DNA from: DATJSJ01 sp035504175
Lineage (GTDB): Bacteria; Pseudomonadota; Alphaproteobacteria; Acetobacterales; Acetobacteraceae
Reading direction: 5' to 3'
Length of the DNA: 33,224 bases
NCBI GenBank assembly: GCA_035504175.1
Contig: DATJSJ010000108.1
Location: 1 to 33,224, forward strand
Shown here in pieces: positions 1 through 7,080 of the stretch. Both the position numbers and the translations under genes were made by a program. The notes under the pieces are model-generated. The model saw only the letters and a list, made by a program, of their open reading frames with translations. It did not search any database and was not told the origin of the DNA. How positions within the stretch are numbered: position 1 is the first letter of the stretch; each line of letters starts with the position of its first letter.

Positions 1-1283
1 TGCAGGCCGCGATTGGTGTACTTCTTGGCGATCGAGATCACCAGGCGCAGGTTGGCCTCGATCATCTCCTTCTTCGCCCGCGCCGAATCGCGCTCGCCGC
101 GATTGACCGTCATGTAGACGCGGCGGAACTCGGCGATCGGCAGCCCGGCATCGTTGGCGACCGCGGCGATGTGGCCGCGGATCTCGCCGACCTCTTCGGC
201 GTGACGGGCGGCGAGCGCCTTCCAGCCCTTGCCCGGAAGCTGGCCGACGCGGTCGAGCCAGTTCGGATCGAGCTCATGGCCGCGGTATTCGCTGAGGAAT
301 TCCTCGCGGTTGACCTTGCCGGACTCGGCCAGCCGCAGAAGCTGGCCCTCGAGCCCGGTCAGCCGCTGGTTCAGCGCCTTGAGCTGTGCCACCAGCTCCT
401 CGATGCGGTTGTTGTGCAGCCGCACCTGCTCGACGCGATGGACCAGCTCCTCGCGCTGCTTCTCGTAGCTCTTCTCGGAGCGGGCGTTGATCTCCTCGCC
501 GGAGGTGATGGTCTCCAGCCGGCGGCTCTGCACCTTCGAGAGCTTCTTGTAGAGGTTCTCGATCTCCTCGAAGTTCGCCAGCACCTCGGGCTTGAGCTTC
601 TCCTCGAGCGCCGACAGCGACAGGCCGGCGCCTTCGCCCTCCTCGCCCTCCTCGAGCTCCTCGGAGGGCTCGAAGCTTTCCGCCGCGGCGTCCGCCGCTT
701 CGCCTGGCGCGTCCTTCGGGCCGCCCTGCGTCGCCTCGAGATCGATGATATCGCGCAGCAGCATGCGCCCGCCCTTGAGCGCGTCGTGCCAGGCGATGAT
801 GGCGCGGAAGGTGAGCGGGCTTTCGCACAAGCCCCCGATCATCATGTCGCGCCCGGCCTCGATGCGCTTGGCGATCGCGATCTCGCCCTCGCGCGACAGC
901 AGCTCGACGCTGCCCATCTCGCGCAGGTACATGCGGACCGGATCGTCGGTGCGACCGAGGCTCTCCTCGTCGACGTTGCCGGCGTGCTCTTCCTCTTCCT
1001 CGCCCTCCTGCGCCTTGGGAGCGGGCTCGCCTTCCTCCGCCTCCTCGCCCTCGACCACCTGGATGCCCATCTCGCTGAGCATCGCCATGACGTCCTCGAT
1101 CTGCTCGGAGCTGTTCTGATCCGGCGGCAGCACGGCGTTGAGTTCGTCGAAGGTGACGGTGCCGCGTTCCTTGCCGCGGGCGATCAGCCGCTTGACCGCG
1201 GCCGACTGGGTATCGAGCAGGGTGGTGTCGATTTCCGGCTCCGCCGACACGCCATCGCCGTTCACGGCCTGTTTCGTCGCCAT
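1..1283 (-). CDS. rpoD: RNA polymerase primary sigma factor RpoD (sigma-70), 3' end cut by window edge
   Basis: This is the housekeeping sigma factor that directs core RNA polymerase to -10/-35 promoters. The start is the ATG at 1283 (MATKQAVNGDG). About 427 codons are present and the C-terminal regions 3 and 4 lie outside the window. Visible parts are an N-terminal region 1.1-like segment, an acidic Glu-rich linker, region 1.2 (DDPVRMYLREMG, SREGEIAIAKRIEAG), a long acidic non-conserved insert, and the beginning of region 2.1 at the window edge (EANLRLVISIAKKY). A GGAG sits about 12 bases before the ATG, so the ribosome site is not ideal. It is the last visible gene of yqeY-dnaG-rpoD on the same strand, an arrangement known from alphaproteobacteria. 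Identification is firm; the start is likely but not proven. Confidence 0.96.
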   Translation of the reverse strand, partial: MATKQAVNGDGVSAEPEIDTTLLDTQSAAVKRLIARGKERGTVTFDELNAVLPPDQNSSEQIEDVMAMLSEMGIQVVEGEEAEEGEPAPKAQEGEEEEEHAGNVDEESLGRTDDPVRMYLREMGSVELLSREGEIAIAKRIEAGRDMMIGGLCESPLTFRAIIAWHDALKGGRMLLRDIIDLEATQGGPKDAPGEAADAAAESFEPSEELEEGEEGEGAGLSLSALEEKLKPEVLANFEEIENLYKKLSKVQSRRLETITSGEEINARSEKSYEKQREELVHRVEQVRLHNNRIEELVAQLKALNQRLTGLEGQLLRLAESGKVNREEFLSEYRGHELDPNWLDRVGQLPGKGWKALAARHAEEVGEIRGHIAAVANDAGLPIAEFRRVYMTVNRGERDSARAKKEMIEANLRLVISIAKKYTNRGL

Positions 1284-1377
1284 CGTTCAGAACACTCCGC
1301 TCTCGTTGCGCCGCTTCTGGCGCGTTGGCGCGCGGCACGCCGCAGCCGCGCCGCCTTCCCATTCCGGTCCGGAACCG

Positions 1378-1464
1378 CCCAGGCGACCCCTGGGCCCGGG
1401 CCGCCTCACGCCTCCGGCACCCAATGCTCTACGCCTCGGGCACCCATCACCCTACGCCTCCGGC
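1378..1464. repeat. dnaG-rpoD spacer: hairpin plus 23-bp tandem repeat
   Basis: The 168-base spacer between dnaG and rpoD holds two structures. CCCAGG (1378-1383) pairs with CCTGGG (1389-1394) around a 5-base loop. A 23-bp unit beginning ACGCCTC repeats at 1408-1430 and 1431-1453, and a third partial copy starting at 1454 runs into the dnaG stop codon. On the minus strand each copy carries GAGGCGTAG or GAGGCGTGA, which are dnaG's own last codons plus a stop triplet. The units look like duplications of the dnaG 3' end. The hairpin could attenuate transcription between dnaG and rpoD, but there is no T-tract, so this is only a suggestion. Confidence 0.7.
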
Positions 1465-3254
1465 TCGGGGCCAAATTCGCCGCCGGCGAGTCGCAGCCGT
1501 GCCTCGGACAAGGCGATCAGCCGCCGTGCCGCGACCGCATCCGCGGTGGCCGCGAATGCGCGACTGGCCGCCGCGACTTCCTCCTCCAGCCGGTCCCGGT
1601 GCATCAGGCCGTACAAGTGCCACCAACCCGCCTCCGCCTCGGCCGGCATGATGTCCGGCGAGACGTATTCCGCGGGCAGCGGCATCGGTGTGGCCGAGAG
1701 GACCGCCTCGACCTCCTTCCTCATGCCGGAAGAGGTCAGGTGGTCGATCAGTCCGGCCGAGTCAAGCACGTTTACGTGATCAGCCCAGTCCTGCACCGCG
1801 TGCCGCAGCCGCGCCAGTACGGGTGGCAGGTCGAGCTGGCCGTACGCTTCCTCGACATCGCGCAGCAGCGCCGGGTGGCGCAGCAGGATCGCGGTCAGGC
1901 AGCGCGCCCGCTCCGCGTCGCTCGCCGCCGCGGCGGGCAGCGGCCGCGGCGGCGCCCCCGGCAGGGGCCGGGGCGCGCCGCCCCGGACTCCCCGCACCGT
2001 CCGCGGCAGGAAGAACCGGTCGAGCAGCGCCCGGCGATACTCGGCGGCGAGCGTGCGGTCGCCGATCCGCGCCGCCGCCGCCTCCAGCCGGGTCCGCAGC
2101 CCGGCCCGCGCCTCCGGGCTCGCATCCGGGATGCCCTCACGCAGCGCCCGATAGAGCGCGTCGACCAGCGGCCGGGCCGCGTCGAGCACGGCCTGGAAGG
2201 CCGGCGGACCGCCGCGGCGGATCAGCGTGTCCGGATCCTCGCCCTGCGGCAGCACGGCGACGCGCAGCGTGCGGTCCGGCGCAAGCAGCGGCAGCGCCAC
2301 CTCCATCGCCCTGAGCGCGGCGCGGGCGCCGGCGGCATCGCCGTCGAAGCACAGCACCGGGGCCGGCGAGAGCTGCCACAGCGCCTGCACCTGCTCCTCG
2401 GTGAGCGCGGTGCCGAGCGGCGCCACGGCGGCCGCGAACCCTGCCTGGTGCAGGGCGATCGCGTCGATGTAGCCCTCGACCGCGACCACGGCGGCGCCGC
2501 GCCGGGCGCCGTCGCGGGCGAGGTCGAGCGCGTACAGCGTGCGGCGCTTGGCGAACAGCGCCGTCTCCGGCCCGTTGACGTATTTCGGCTGGCCGTCCCC
2601 GAGCGTGCGGCCGCCGAAGCTGATCACCCGGCCGCGCGCGTCGCGGATCGGGAACATCACCCGGCTCCAGAACAGCTCCCGCGCCGGGGTGCCGGCTTCG
2701 GCGGGGCGCAGCAGCCCGGCCTCGGCCAGCTGGTCCAGGCCGATTCCCTCGCGCGCGAGAGCGGCGGCCAGCGCGCCGCGCCCCTCGCCGGCCCAGCCCA
2801 GGCCGAACGCCGTGATGCTCGCGTCGGACAGGCCACGGCCGCGCAGATAGGCGAGCGCCGCTGCACCCTCCGGCGCATGCAATTGCTGGCGGAACCGCGC
2901 CGCGACCGCCGCCAGCACTGAATGCAGATCGTCGCGCCGCTGTGCCGCGGCGGCCGCTTCCGGCGTCGGCTTCGGCACGTCGAGCCCGGCCTCGGCGGCG
3001 AGCATCTCCACCGCCTCCATGAAGCCCGCGCCCTGCGCCTGCATGACGAAGCTGATCGCATCGCCGTGCGCGCCGCAGCCGAAGCAATGGAAATGGTCGT
3101 CGTAGACGTAGAAGCTCGGCGTCTTCTCGCCGTGGAACGGGCAGCAGCCCTTCCACTGCCGGCCGGAGCGGGCGAGCTTCACCCGCCGGCCGATCACCGC
3201 GGCGAGCGGGGTGCGGGCCCGCAGCTCCTCCAGGAAGGCGGGCGGCAGTGCCAT
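1452..3254 (-). CDS. dnaG: DNA primase DnaG
   Basis: DnaG synthesises the RNA primers used at the replication fork. The 600-residue length is normal for the family. The N-terminal CHC2 zinc-binding domain is clear (C38, H41, C57, C60; CPFHGEKTPSF and FHCFGCGAHGD). The TOPRIM catalytic core follows, with E260 in VVAVEGYIDA and D304/D306 in LCFDGDAAGA. The C-terminal region, from about residue 440, is the DnaB helicase-interacting part and is less conserved. The start ATG at 3254 shares one base with the yqeY stop (TGATG), so translation of the two is probably coupled. The gene ends in a stop codon that lies inside a 23-bp tandem repeat. Confidence 0.97.
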   Translation of the reverse strand: MALPPAFLEELRARTPLAAVIGRRVKLARSGRQWKGCCPFHGEKTPSFYVYDDHFHCFGCGAHGDAISFVMQAQGAGFMEAVEMLAAEAGLDVPKPTPEAAAAAQRRDDLHSVLAAVAARFRQQLHAPEGAAALAYLRGRGLSDASITAFGLGWAGEGRGALAAALAREGIGLDQLAEAGLLRPAEAGTPARELFWSRVMFPIRDARGRVISFGGRTLGDGQPKYVNGPETALFAKRRTLYALDLARDGARRGAAVVAVEGYIDAIALHQAGFAAAVAPLGTALTEEQVQALWQLSPAPVLCFDGDAAGARAALRAMEVALPLLAPDRTLRVAVLPQGEDPDTLIRRGGPPAFQAVLDAARPLVDALYRALREGIPDASPEARAGLRTRLEAAAARIGDRTLAAEYRRALLDRFFLPRTVRGVRGGAPRPLPGAPPRPLPAAAASDAERARCLTAILLRHPALLRDVEEAYGQLDLPPVLARLRHAVQDWADHVNVLDSAGLIDHLTSSGMRKEVEAVLSATPMPLPAEYVSPDIMPAEAEAGWWHLYGLMHRDRLEEEVAAASRAFAATADAVAARRLIALSEARLRLAGGEFGPEPEA

Positions 3255-3718
3255 CAGCCGGCCAGCCGCGCCTTCACCATCGCGCCGGCCCGCGCCATGT
3301 CGATCACCGTCGCATGCCTCGCCCTCAGCGCCGCCATCACCCGCCCCATGTCGCGGGCCGAGCTGGCGCCGGTCTCGGCCACCGCCGCCTCCACCGCCTC
3401 GCGCATCGCCGCCTCGTCCATGGTCTGCGGCAGGAAGCTCTCGATCACGGCGATCTCCGCCTCCTCCTTGGCGACCAGGTCGGCGCGGTTGCCCTGGCGG
3501 TAGAGCACGACCGATTCCTGGCGCGACTTCACCATGCCGCGCAGAGTCGCGATCACCTCGTCATCCGGCACGCGGTCGATCCCCTTGGGCCGGGCGGCGA
3601 TATCGACGTCCTTGAGCCGCGCCAGGATCATGCGCAGCGTGGAGGTGCGGGCGGCATCGCCTGCCTTCATCGACGCCTTCAGCGCCTCGGTGAAACTCTC
3701 CCTGAGCCCCATCGCCAT
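3254..3718 (-). CDS. yqeY: GatB/YqeY domain-containing protein
   Basis: This is a small protein of the YqeY family, related to the C-terminal tRNA-binding domain of GatB, the amidotransferase subunit that makes Gln-tRNA and Asn-tRNA. Its own role is not established. The product is 154 residues, typical of the family, with the usual pattern LRESFTEALKASMKAGD, STLRMILARLKD, and a C-terminal MGRVMAALRARH. I chose the ATG at 3718 because GGAGGG lies five to six bases upstream. A GTG at 3736 is also in frame and has its own GGAGGG, but too close to it; an ATG at 3712 is a third option. It is the first gene of the operon with dnaG and rpoD. Confidence 0.93.
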   Translation of the reverse strand: MAMGLRESFTEALKASMKAGDAARTSTLRMILARLKDVDIAARPKGIDRVPDDEVIATLRGMVKSRQESVVLYRQGNRADLVAKEEAEIAVIESFLPQTMDEAAMREAVEAAVAETGASSARDMGRVMAALRARHATVIDMARAGAMVKARLAG

Positions 3719-3745
3719 CCGTCCCTCCGACAACACGTCCCTCCT

Positions 3746-3776
3746 ATAATAGGGAAGGCGGCGTCGCCGCGGTCAC
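3746..3776 (-). promoter_or_regulatory. Putative promoter of the yqeY-dnaG-rpoD operon
   Basis: On the minus strand a TATTAT -10-like hexamer (3746-3751) stands out in an otherwise GC-only spacer. GACCGC or GTGACC lies 17 to 19 bases upstream as a weak -35. The -10 is centred in a small palindrome, CCTAT-A-ATAGG. The spacer between -35 and -10 contains a 13-base palindrome (GCGGCG-T-CGCCGC, 3758-3770) that could be the end hairpin of the preceding lysR gene or an operator. This is pattern matching only. Confidence 0.45.
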
Positions 3777-3796
3777 CGCCGTCCTGCGTATCCGCG

Positions 3797-4690
3797 TCAG
3801 GGCGACATCCCGGCGGGCACCGCGCCCGCGAGGGCAAGGAACGGGCGCAGCGCCGGGTTGCGATTGCCGGGTCGCCAGGCGATCACGTGCTCGATCGTGG
3901 GCGCCTCCTCGAGCGGGCGGAGCGCCACCCTGGCGCCGCCCAGGCGGCGCACCGAGTCCGGCACGAGCGCAATCCCGAGACCCTCCGCGACCAGGTTGAC
4001 GATGGTCTGCTGAAGCTGCGCCTCCAGCCGCACGGTCGGGGTGAAGCCGCCGGCGCGGCAGAACCGGGTGATCGCCTCCCGCAGGGTCGGCGCCACCTCC
4101 GAGGGCGCGGCGATCAGGGGTTCGCCGGCGAGCTGGTCGGCGCTCACGCGTTCGCGGGCGGCGAGCCGGTGGTCCGGATGCGTGGCCAGGCACAGCGCCT
4201 CGCGATGGATGACGTGTGTGGCCAGCCCGCGCACCGGGCCAGGGTTGAAAATGATCCCGGCATCGAAGCGGCCGGCCAGCAGGTCCTCGACCAGGAACCC
4301 GGGAACGACCTCGCGCAAGGTCAGACGGACATCCGGGTGGGCGGCGATGTAGTGCCGCGTCAGCGGCGGCAGCACGGTGTGCGCCGCATGCATCATGAAC
4401 CCGATCGAGAGCTCGCCCAGCTCGCCGCGATCGGCCAACCGCGCGTTGCGGCAGGCCTGGTCGAAGCCGGCCACGACCTCGCGCGCATCCGCGAGGAAGC
4501 GCTGCCCGGCCGGGGTGAGCCGCGCCTGGCGCGAGCTGCGCTCCAGCAGCCGGACACCGAGTTCGCGCTCCAGCCCGGCGATCTGCCGGCTGAGCGGCGG
4601 CTGGCTCAGATGCAGCCGCTCGGCGGCGCGGCCGAAATGCAGTGTCTCCGCCAGCGCCACGAAATAGCGCATCTGCCGGATATCGATCAT
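3797..4690 (-). CDS. LysR-family transcriptional regulator
   Basis: The product has 297 residues, the standard size for a LysR-type regulator. The N-terminal winged helix-turn-helix is unmistakable (MRYFVALAETLHFGRAAERL, HLSQPPLSRQIAGLEREL, GVRLLERSSRQARLTPAG). From about residue 90 a periplasmic-binding-protein-like effector domain follows (LGELSIGFMMHA, VRLTLREV, RFDAGIIFNPG, EGLGIALVPDSV). It resembles the CbbR/BenM/CatM branch, which usually senses small aromatic or organic acids; the ligand here is unknown. It is divergent from the AEC permease gene at 4788, the likely target, and a palindrome typical of LysR sites lies against its own start codon. Confidence 0.95.
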   Translation of the reverse strand: MIDIRQMRYFVALAETLHFGRAAERLHLSQPPLSRQIAGLERELGVRLLERSSRQARLTPAGQRFLADAREVVAGFDQACRNARLADRGELGELSIGFMMHAAHTVLPPLTRHYIAAHPDVRLTLREVVPGFLVEDLLAGRFDAGIIFNPGPVRGLATHVIHREALCLATHPDHRLAARERVSADQLAGEPLIAAPSEVAPTLREAITRFCRAGGFTPTVRLEAQLQQTIVNLVAEGLGIALVPDSVRRLGGARVALRPLEEAPTIEHVIAWRPGNRNPALRPFLALAGAVPAGMSP

Positions 4691-4691
4691 G

Positions 4692-4706
4692 ATACCGATC
4701 AGGTAT
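4692..4706. promoter_or_regulatory. LysR-type binding site (T-N11-A palindrome) in divergent spacer
   Basis: ATACC-GATCA-GGTAT is a perfect 5-bp inverted repeat with a 5-base centre and fits the T-N11-A rule of LysR-type regulators. It lies 2 to 16 bases upstream of the lysR start codon. Binding there would cover the ribosome site and early transcript of lysR, the usual arrangement for autorepression. A TATAAT hexamer on the minus strand (4732-4737) is a plausible lysR -10. The site belongs to the 97-base region shared with the permease gene at 4788. Confidence 0.65.
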
Positions 4707-4787
4707 GGATAGGGCCGTGGTTCGGCATTGGATTATATCGCCGGAACCCGGTAGGGGCAGCCGGATCACGTCGTCGGACGGTCCCCG

Positions 4788-5723
4788 ATGGTCTCCACCC
4801 TGCTCATCGTCCTGCCGATCTTCGGGCTGATCCTGGCCGGGTGGCTGGCCCGCCGGATCGGCGTGCTCGGGCCGCAGGCGACCAGCGAACTCAACCGCTT
4901 CGTGGTCTACCTGGCGCTGCCGGCGCTGCTGTTCGACATCGTCGCCCATGCGCGCTGGGCCGATCTCTGGCAGCCGGGCTTCGTCGCCGCTTTCGGCCTG
5001 AGTGCGGCGCTGATCTTCGCGCTCACGGTCGCGCTGCGGTTGCGCCGGCCCCGGCATCTGGCCGATGCCGCGATCGACGGGCTGAACGCCGGCTACGCCA
5101 ATACCGGCTTTGTCGGCTTTCCGCTCGCCCTGGTGGCGCTCGGCCGAGACGCGCTGGCACCGACGCTGGTCGCGACGATCATCACGGTCTGCGTGCTGTT
5201 CGGCATCGCCATCGTCCTGATCGAGATCGGGCTGCAGGAAGAGGCGCGGGGCCCGCATCTGGCGCTCAAGGTCGGACGGTCGCTGGTCCGCAACCCGCTG
5301 CTGGTGGCGCCGGCACTGGGTGCGCTGCTTCGCCTCGGCGGGCTGGAGGTGCCGGTTCCGGCCGAGAGCTTCCTGAAGCTGCTGGGCGGCGCCGCCTCGC
5401 CCTGCGCGCTGGTGGCGCTCGGGCTGTTCCTGGCCGAGCATCGGGGGGCGGAGCGCAGCAGCGGATCGGCCGCGGCGTTGCTCGTTGGATTGAAGCTGCT
5501 GGCGCAGCCGGTCGTCGCCTGGGTGCTGGCCGTGGCCGTCTTCCGCCTGCCGCCGCTGCTGACCCACACCGCGGTGCTGCTGGCCGCACTGCCCACCGGG
5601 ACCGGCCCGTTCATGCTGGCCGAACTCTACCGCCGCGAGGCGGATGTCACCTGCAGGGTCGTGCTCGCCTCCACCATCGGCTCGGTGCTCACGGTCTCGG
5701 GCTACCTCGCGCTGGCAGGGTAG
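4788..5723 (+). CDS. AEC (auxin efflux carrier) family transporter
   Basis: This is an inner-membrane secondary transporter of 311 residues, the expected size for the family. It has about ten hydrophobic segments in the two-halves pattern of AEC proteins, beginning STLLIVLPIFGLILAGWLAR. Family landmarks include LNRFVVYLALPALLF near residue 40, NAGYANTGFVGFPLALVALG near residues 100-120, and the C-terminal LLAALPTGTGPFMLAELY and STIGSVLTVSGYLAL. Bacterial members carry organic acids such as malate or malonate, or efflux substrates of unknown nature; no substrate can be read here. The start is the ATG at 4788. The divergent lysR gene is the likely regulator. Confidence 0.93.
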   Translation: MVSTLLIVLPIFGLILAGWLARRIGVLGPQATSELNRFVVYLALPALLFDIVAHARWADLWQPGFVAAFGLSAALIFALTVALRLRRPRHLADAAIDGLNAGYANTGFVGFPLALVALGRDALAPTLVATIITVCVLFGIAIVLIEIGLQEEARGPHLALKVGRSLVRNPLLVAPALGALLRLGGLEVPVPAESFLKLLGGAASPCALVALGLFLAEHRGAERSSGSAAALLVGLKLLAQPVVAWVLAVAVFRLPPLLTHTAVLLAALPTGTGPFMLAELYRREADVTCRVVLASTIGSVLTVSGYLALAG

Positions 5724-6084
5724 CGCGTCGGGCGCCCGTGCGACCCGAGCGCAAGCCACTATCTCCGACGCGAATACCGGTCCGCCGGGTTTCATCCAGC
5801 CGAACAACGTCGGCGCGCTTCGCGCCACCGGCTTCGCCGCAACCGGTGCGCCGCGCCCTGCGCGCGACTGTGAACCTGCCGGCAGTGCGCGCCCGTGACT
5901 GAGAACTCGTCCGTCGCCCGACCAAAGTTCACGATCCCGCACCCGACTTTCAACTTGCTGATTGCAGCGACCCAGAACTGAGCAATCCGCGCCGCCCGCC
6001 AGCAACGTGACTGCGTCTTGTCACATTCGCTGCGTGGCCGGCGACCTGGCCTGTGGCCGCGGGCGTTGCCCGGCGCGGTCGCGC
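5724..6084. other. Intergenic region, no gene seen
   Basis: These 361 bases lie between the AEC permease and nudC, both on the plus strand. I find no convincing reading frame with a ribosome site. One weak inverted repeat, CACCGG (5826-5831) with CCGGTG (5843-5848), could mark the end of the permease transcript. The stretch 5925-6010 is somewhat less GC-rich than its surroundings and may hold the nudC promoter, but no clear -10/-35 pair is visible. Confidence 0.5.
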
Positions 6085-7026
6085 ATGCGACCTTGCCGGC
6101 CCGTGACCCTGATTCGTCCCAGTCGTCCCAACGCCTACACCGGCAATCCGCTCGACCGTGCCGTCAGCTTGCGCGACGACGTGGCGTGGGTTGACGCGCG
6201 GCTGGCCGATCCGGACAGCATCTTCGTGCCGATCTGGCGCGGCCGCTCGCTGCTGCGAGGGATGGACGCGGCGCGGCCGGAGCCGGTGTTCCTGACCGGC
6301 GAGGCCGCCGCCGCCTGCCGCATGGCTGGCGGTCCCTGGGCGTTTCTCGGCCTGCTGCGCGGCGTCGCCGTGTTCGCGGTGGATCTCAGCGCGGCCGAGG
6401 ATCCGATCCCGCTGCTGCCGCCCGATCTCGGCAGCTTCGAGGAATTGCGTCGCCTGCCGGGAGCGCTCGCGCCGGAAGACGCCTCGATCCTGGCGCATGC
6501 GCGCGGCATGATGCACTGGCGCAATCGCACGCTCTATTGCAGCGTCTGCGGCACGGCCTGCGACGCGCGAAGTGCCGGCCACGTGATGGCCTGCCCCAAC
6601 TGCGGCACGCAGCATTTCCCGCGCACCGATCCGGCGGTGATCATGCTGGCGATCCGCGACGACCGCTGCCTGCTGGGTCATGCGCACCGTTTTCCGCACA
6701 GCAGGATGTACTCGACGCTGGCCGGTTTCGTGGAGCCGGGGGAGAGTTTGGAAGAGGCGGTGGCGCGCGAAGTGTTCGAGGAGGCGGCGATCCGGGTCGG
6801 CCGCGTGTTCTATCATTCGAGCCAGCCCTGGCCGTTTCCTGCCAGTCTGATGCTGGGCTTCTACGCCGAGGCGTTGACCGAGGAGATCACGGTCGAGACG
6901 GCGGAATTGCAGGACGTGCGCTGGTTCAGCCGCGCGCAGATCGCCGATCCCGAGGCGCATGGGTTTTCGCTGCCGGGGGAGGACAGTATCGCCAGGCGGC
7001 TGATCGAGGATTGGCTCGCCGCTTAA
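6085..7026 (+). CDS. nudC: NAD(+) diphosphatase / NADH pyrophosphatase NudC (Nudix hydrolase)
   Basis: NudC cleaves NADH to NMNH and AMP and, in E. coli, also removes NAD caps from RNA 5' ends. From the ATG at 6085 the product has 313 residues. An N-terminal domain precedes a four-cysteine zinc ribbon (C152, C155, C170, C173; YCSVCG and ACPNCG). The Nudix box follows from G214 (GFVEPGESLEEAVARE then VFEEAAI), with the Gly of the EExG portion replaced by Ala. The NudC-specific motif SQPWPFPASLM is at about 246-256. A GTG at 6103 is an alternative start, and neither start has a strong ribosome site. The stop codon overlaps a palindromic element shared with the convergent RND gene. Confidence 0.93.
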   Translation: MRPCRPVTLIRPSRPNAYTGNPLDRAVSLRDDVAWVDARLADPDSIFVPIWRGRSLLRGMDAARPEPVFLTGEAAAACRMAGGPWAFLGLLRGVAVFAVDLSAAEDPIPLLPPDLGSFEELRRLPGALAPEDASILAHARGMMHWRNRTLYCSVCGTACDARSAGHVMACPNCGTQHFPRTDPAVIMLAIRDDRCLLGHAHRFPHSRMYSTLAGFVEPGESLEEAVAREVFEEAAIRVGRVFYHSSQPWPFPASLMLGFYAEALTEEITVETAELQDVRWFSRAQIADPEAHGFSLPGEDSIARRLIEDWLAA

Positions 7027-7077
7027 GGCCAGGGGCTCTGCCCCTGGACCCCGCTGGGGGCAGCGCCCCCTGGCCTT
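7025..7077. repeat. Palindromic gene-end element, copy 1 (probable bidirectional terminator)
   Basis: This GC-rich element fills the 54 bases between the stop codons of convergent nudC and the RND permease. The outer arms AAGGCCAGGGG (7025-7035) and CCCCTGGCCTT (7067-7077) are exact inverted repeats. Inside are two hairpins: CCAGGGGC-TCT-GCCCCTGG (7029-7047) and GGGGGC-AGC-GCCCCC (7056-7070). The GGGGCTCYGCCCC core also occurs at the recQ end and, one base pair shorter, at 31719. It is well placed to stop transcription from both sides. Confidence 0.8.
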
Positions 7078-7080
7078 GCC

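Noticed and set aside
171..2921. A 916-codon plus-strand open frame opposite rpoD and dnaG
   Set aside because: It is antisense to two certain genes. Long antisense frames are expected when third codon positions are mostly G or C, and the translation has no recognisable domain.
3744..6005. A long minus-strand frame running across the AEC permease and lysR
   Set aside because: It is out of frame with both real genes, which have clear families and starts; the translation is low-complexity Arg/Ala/Gln-rich.
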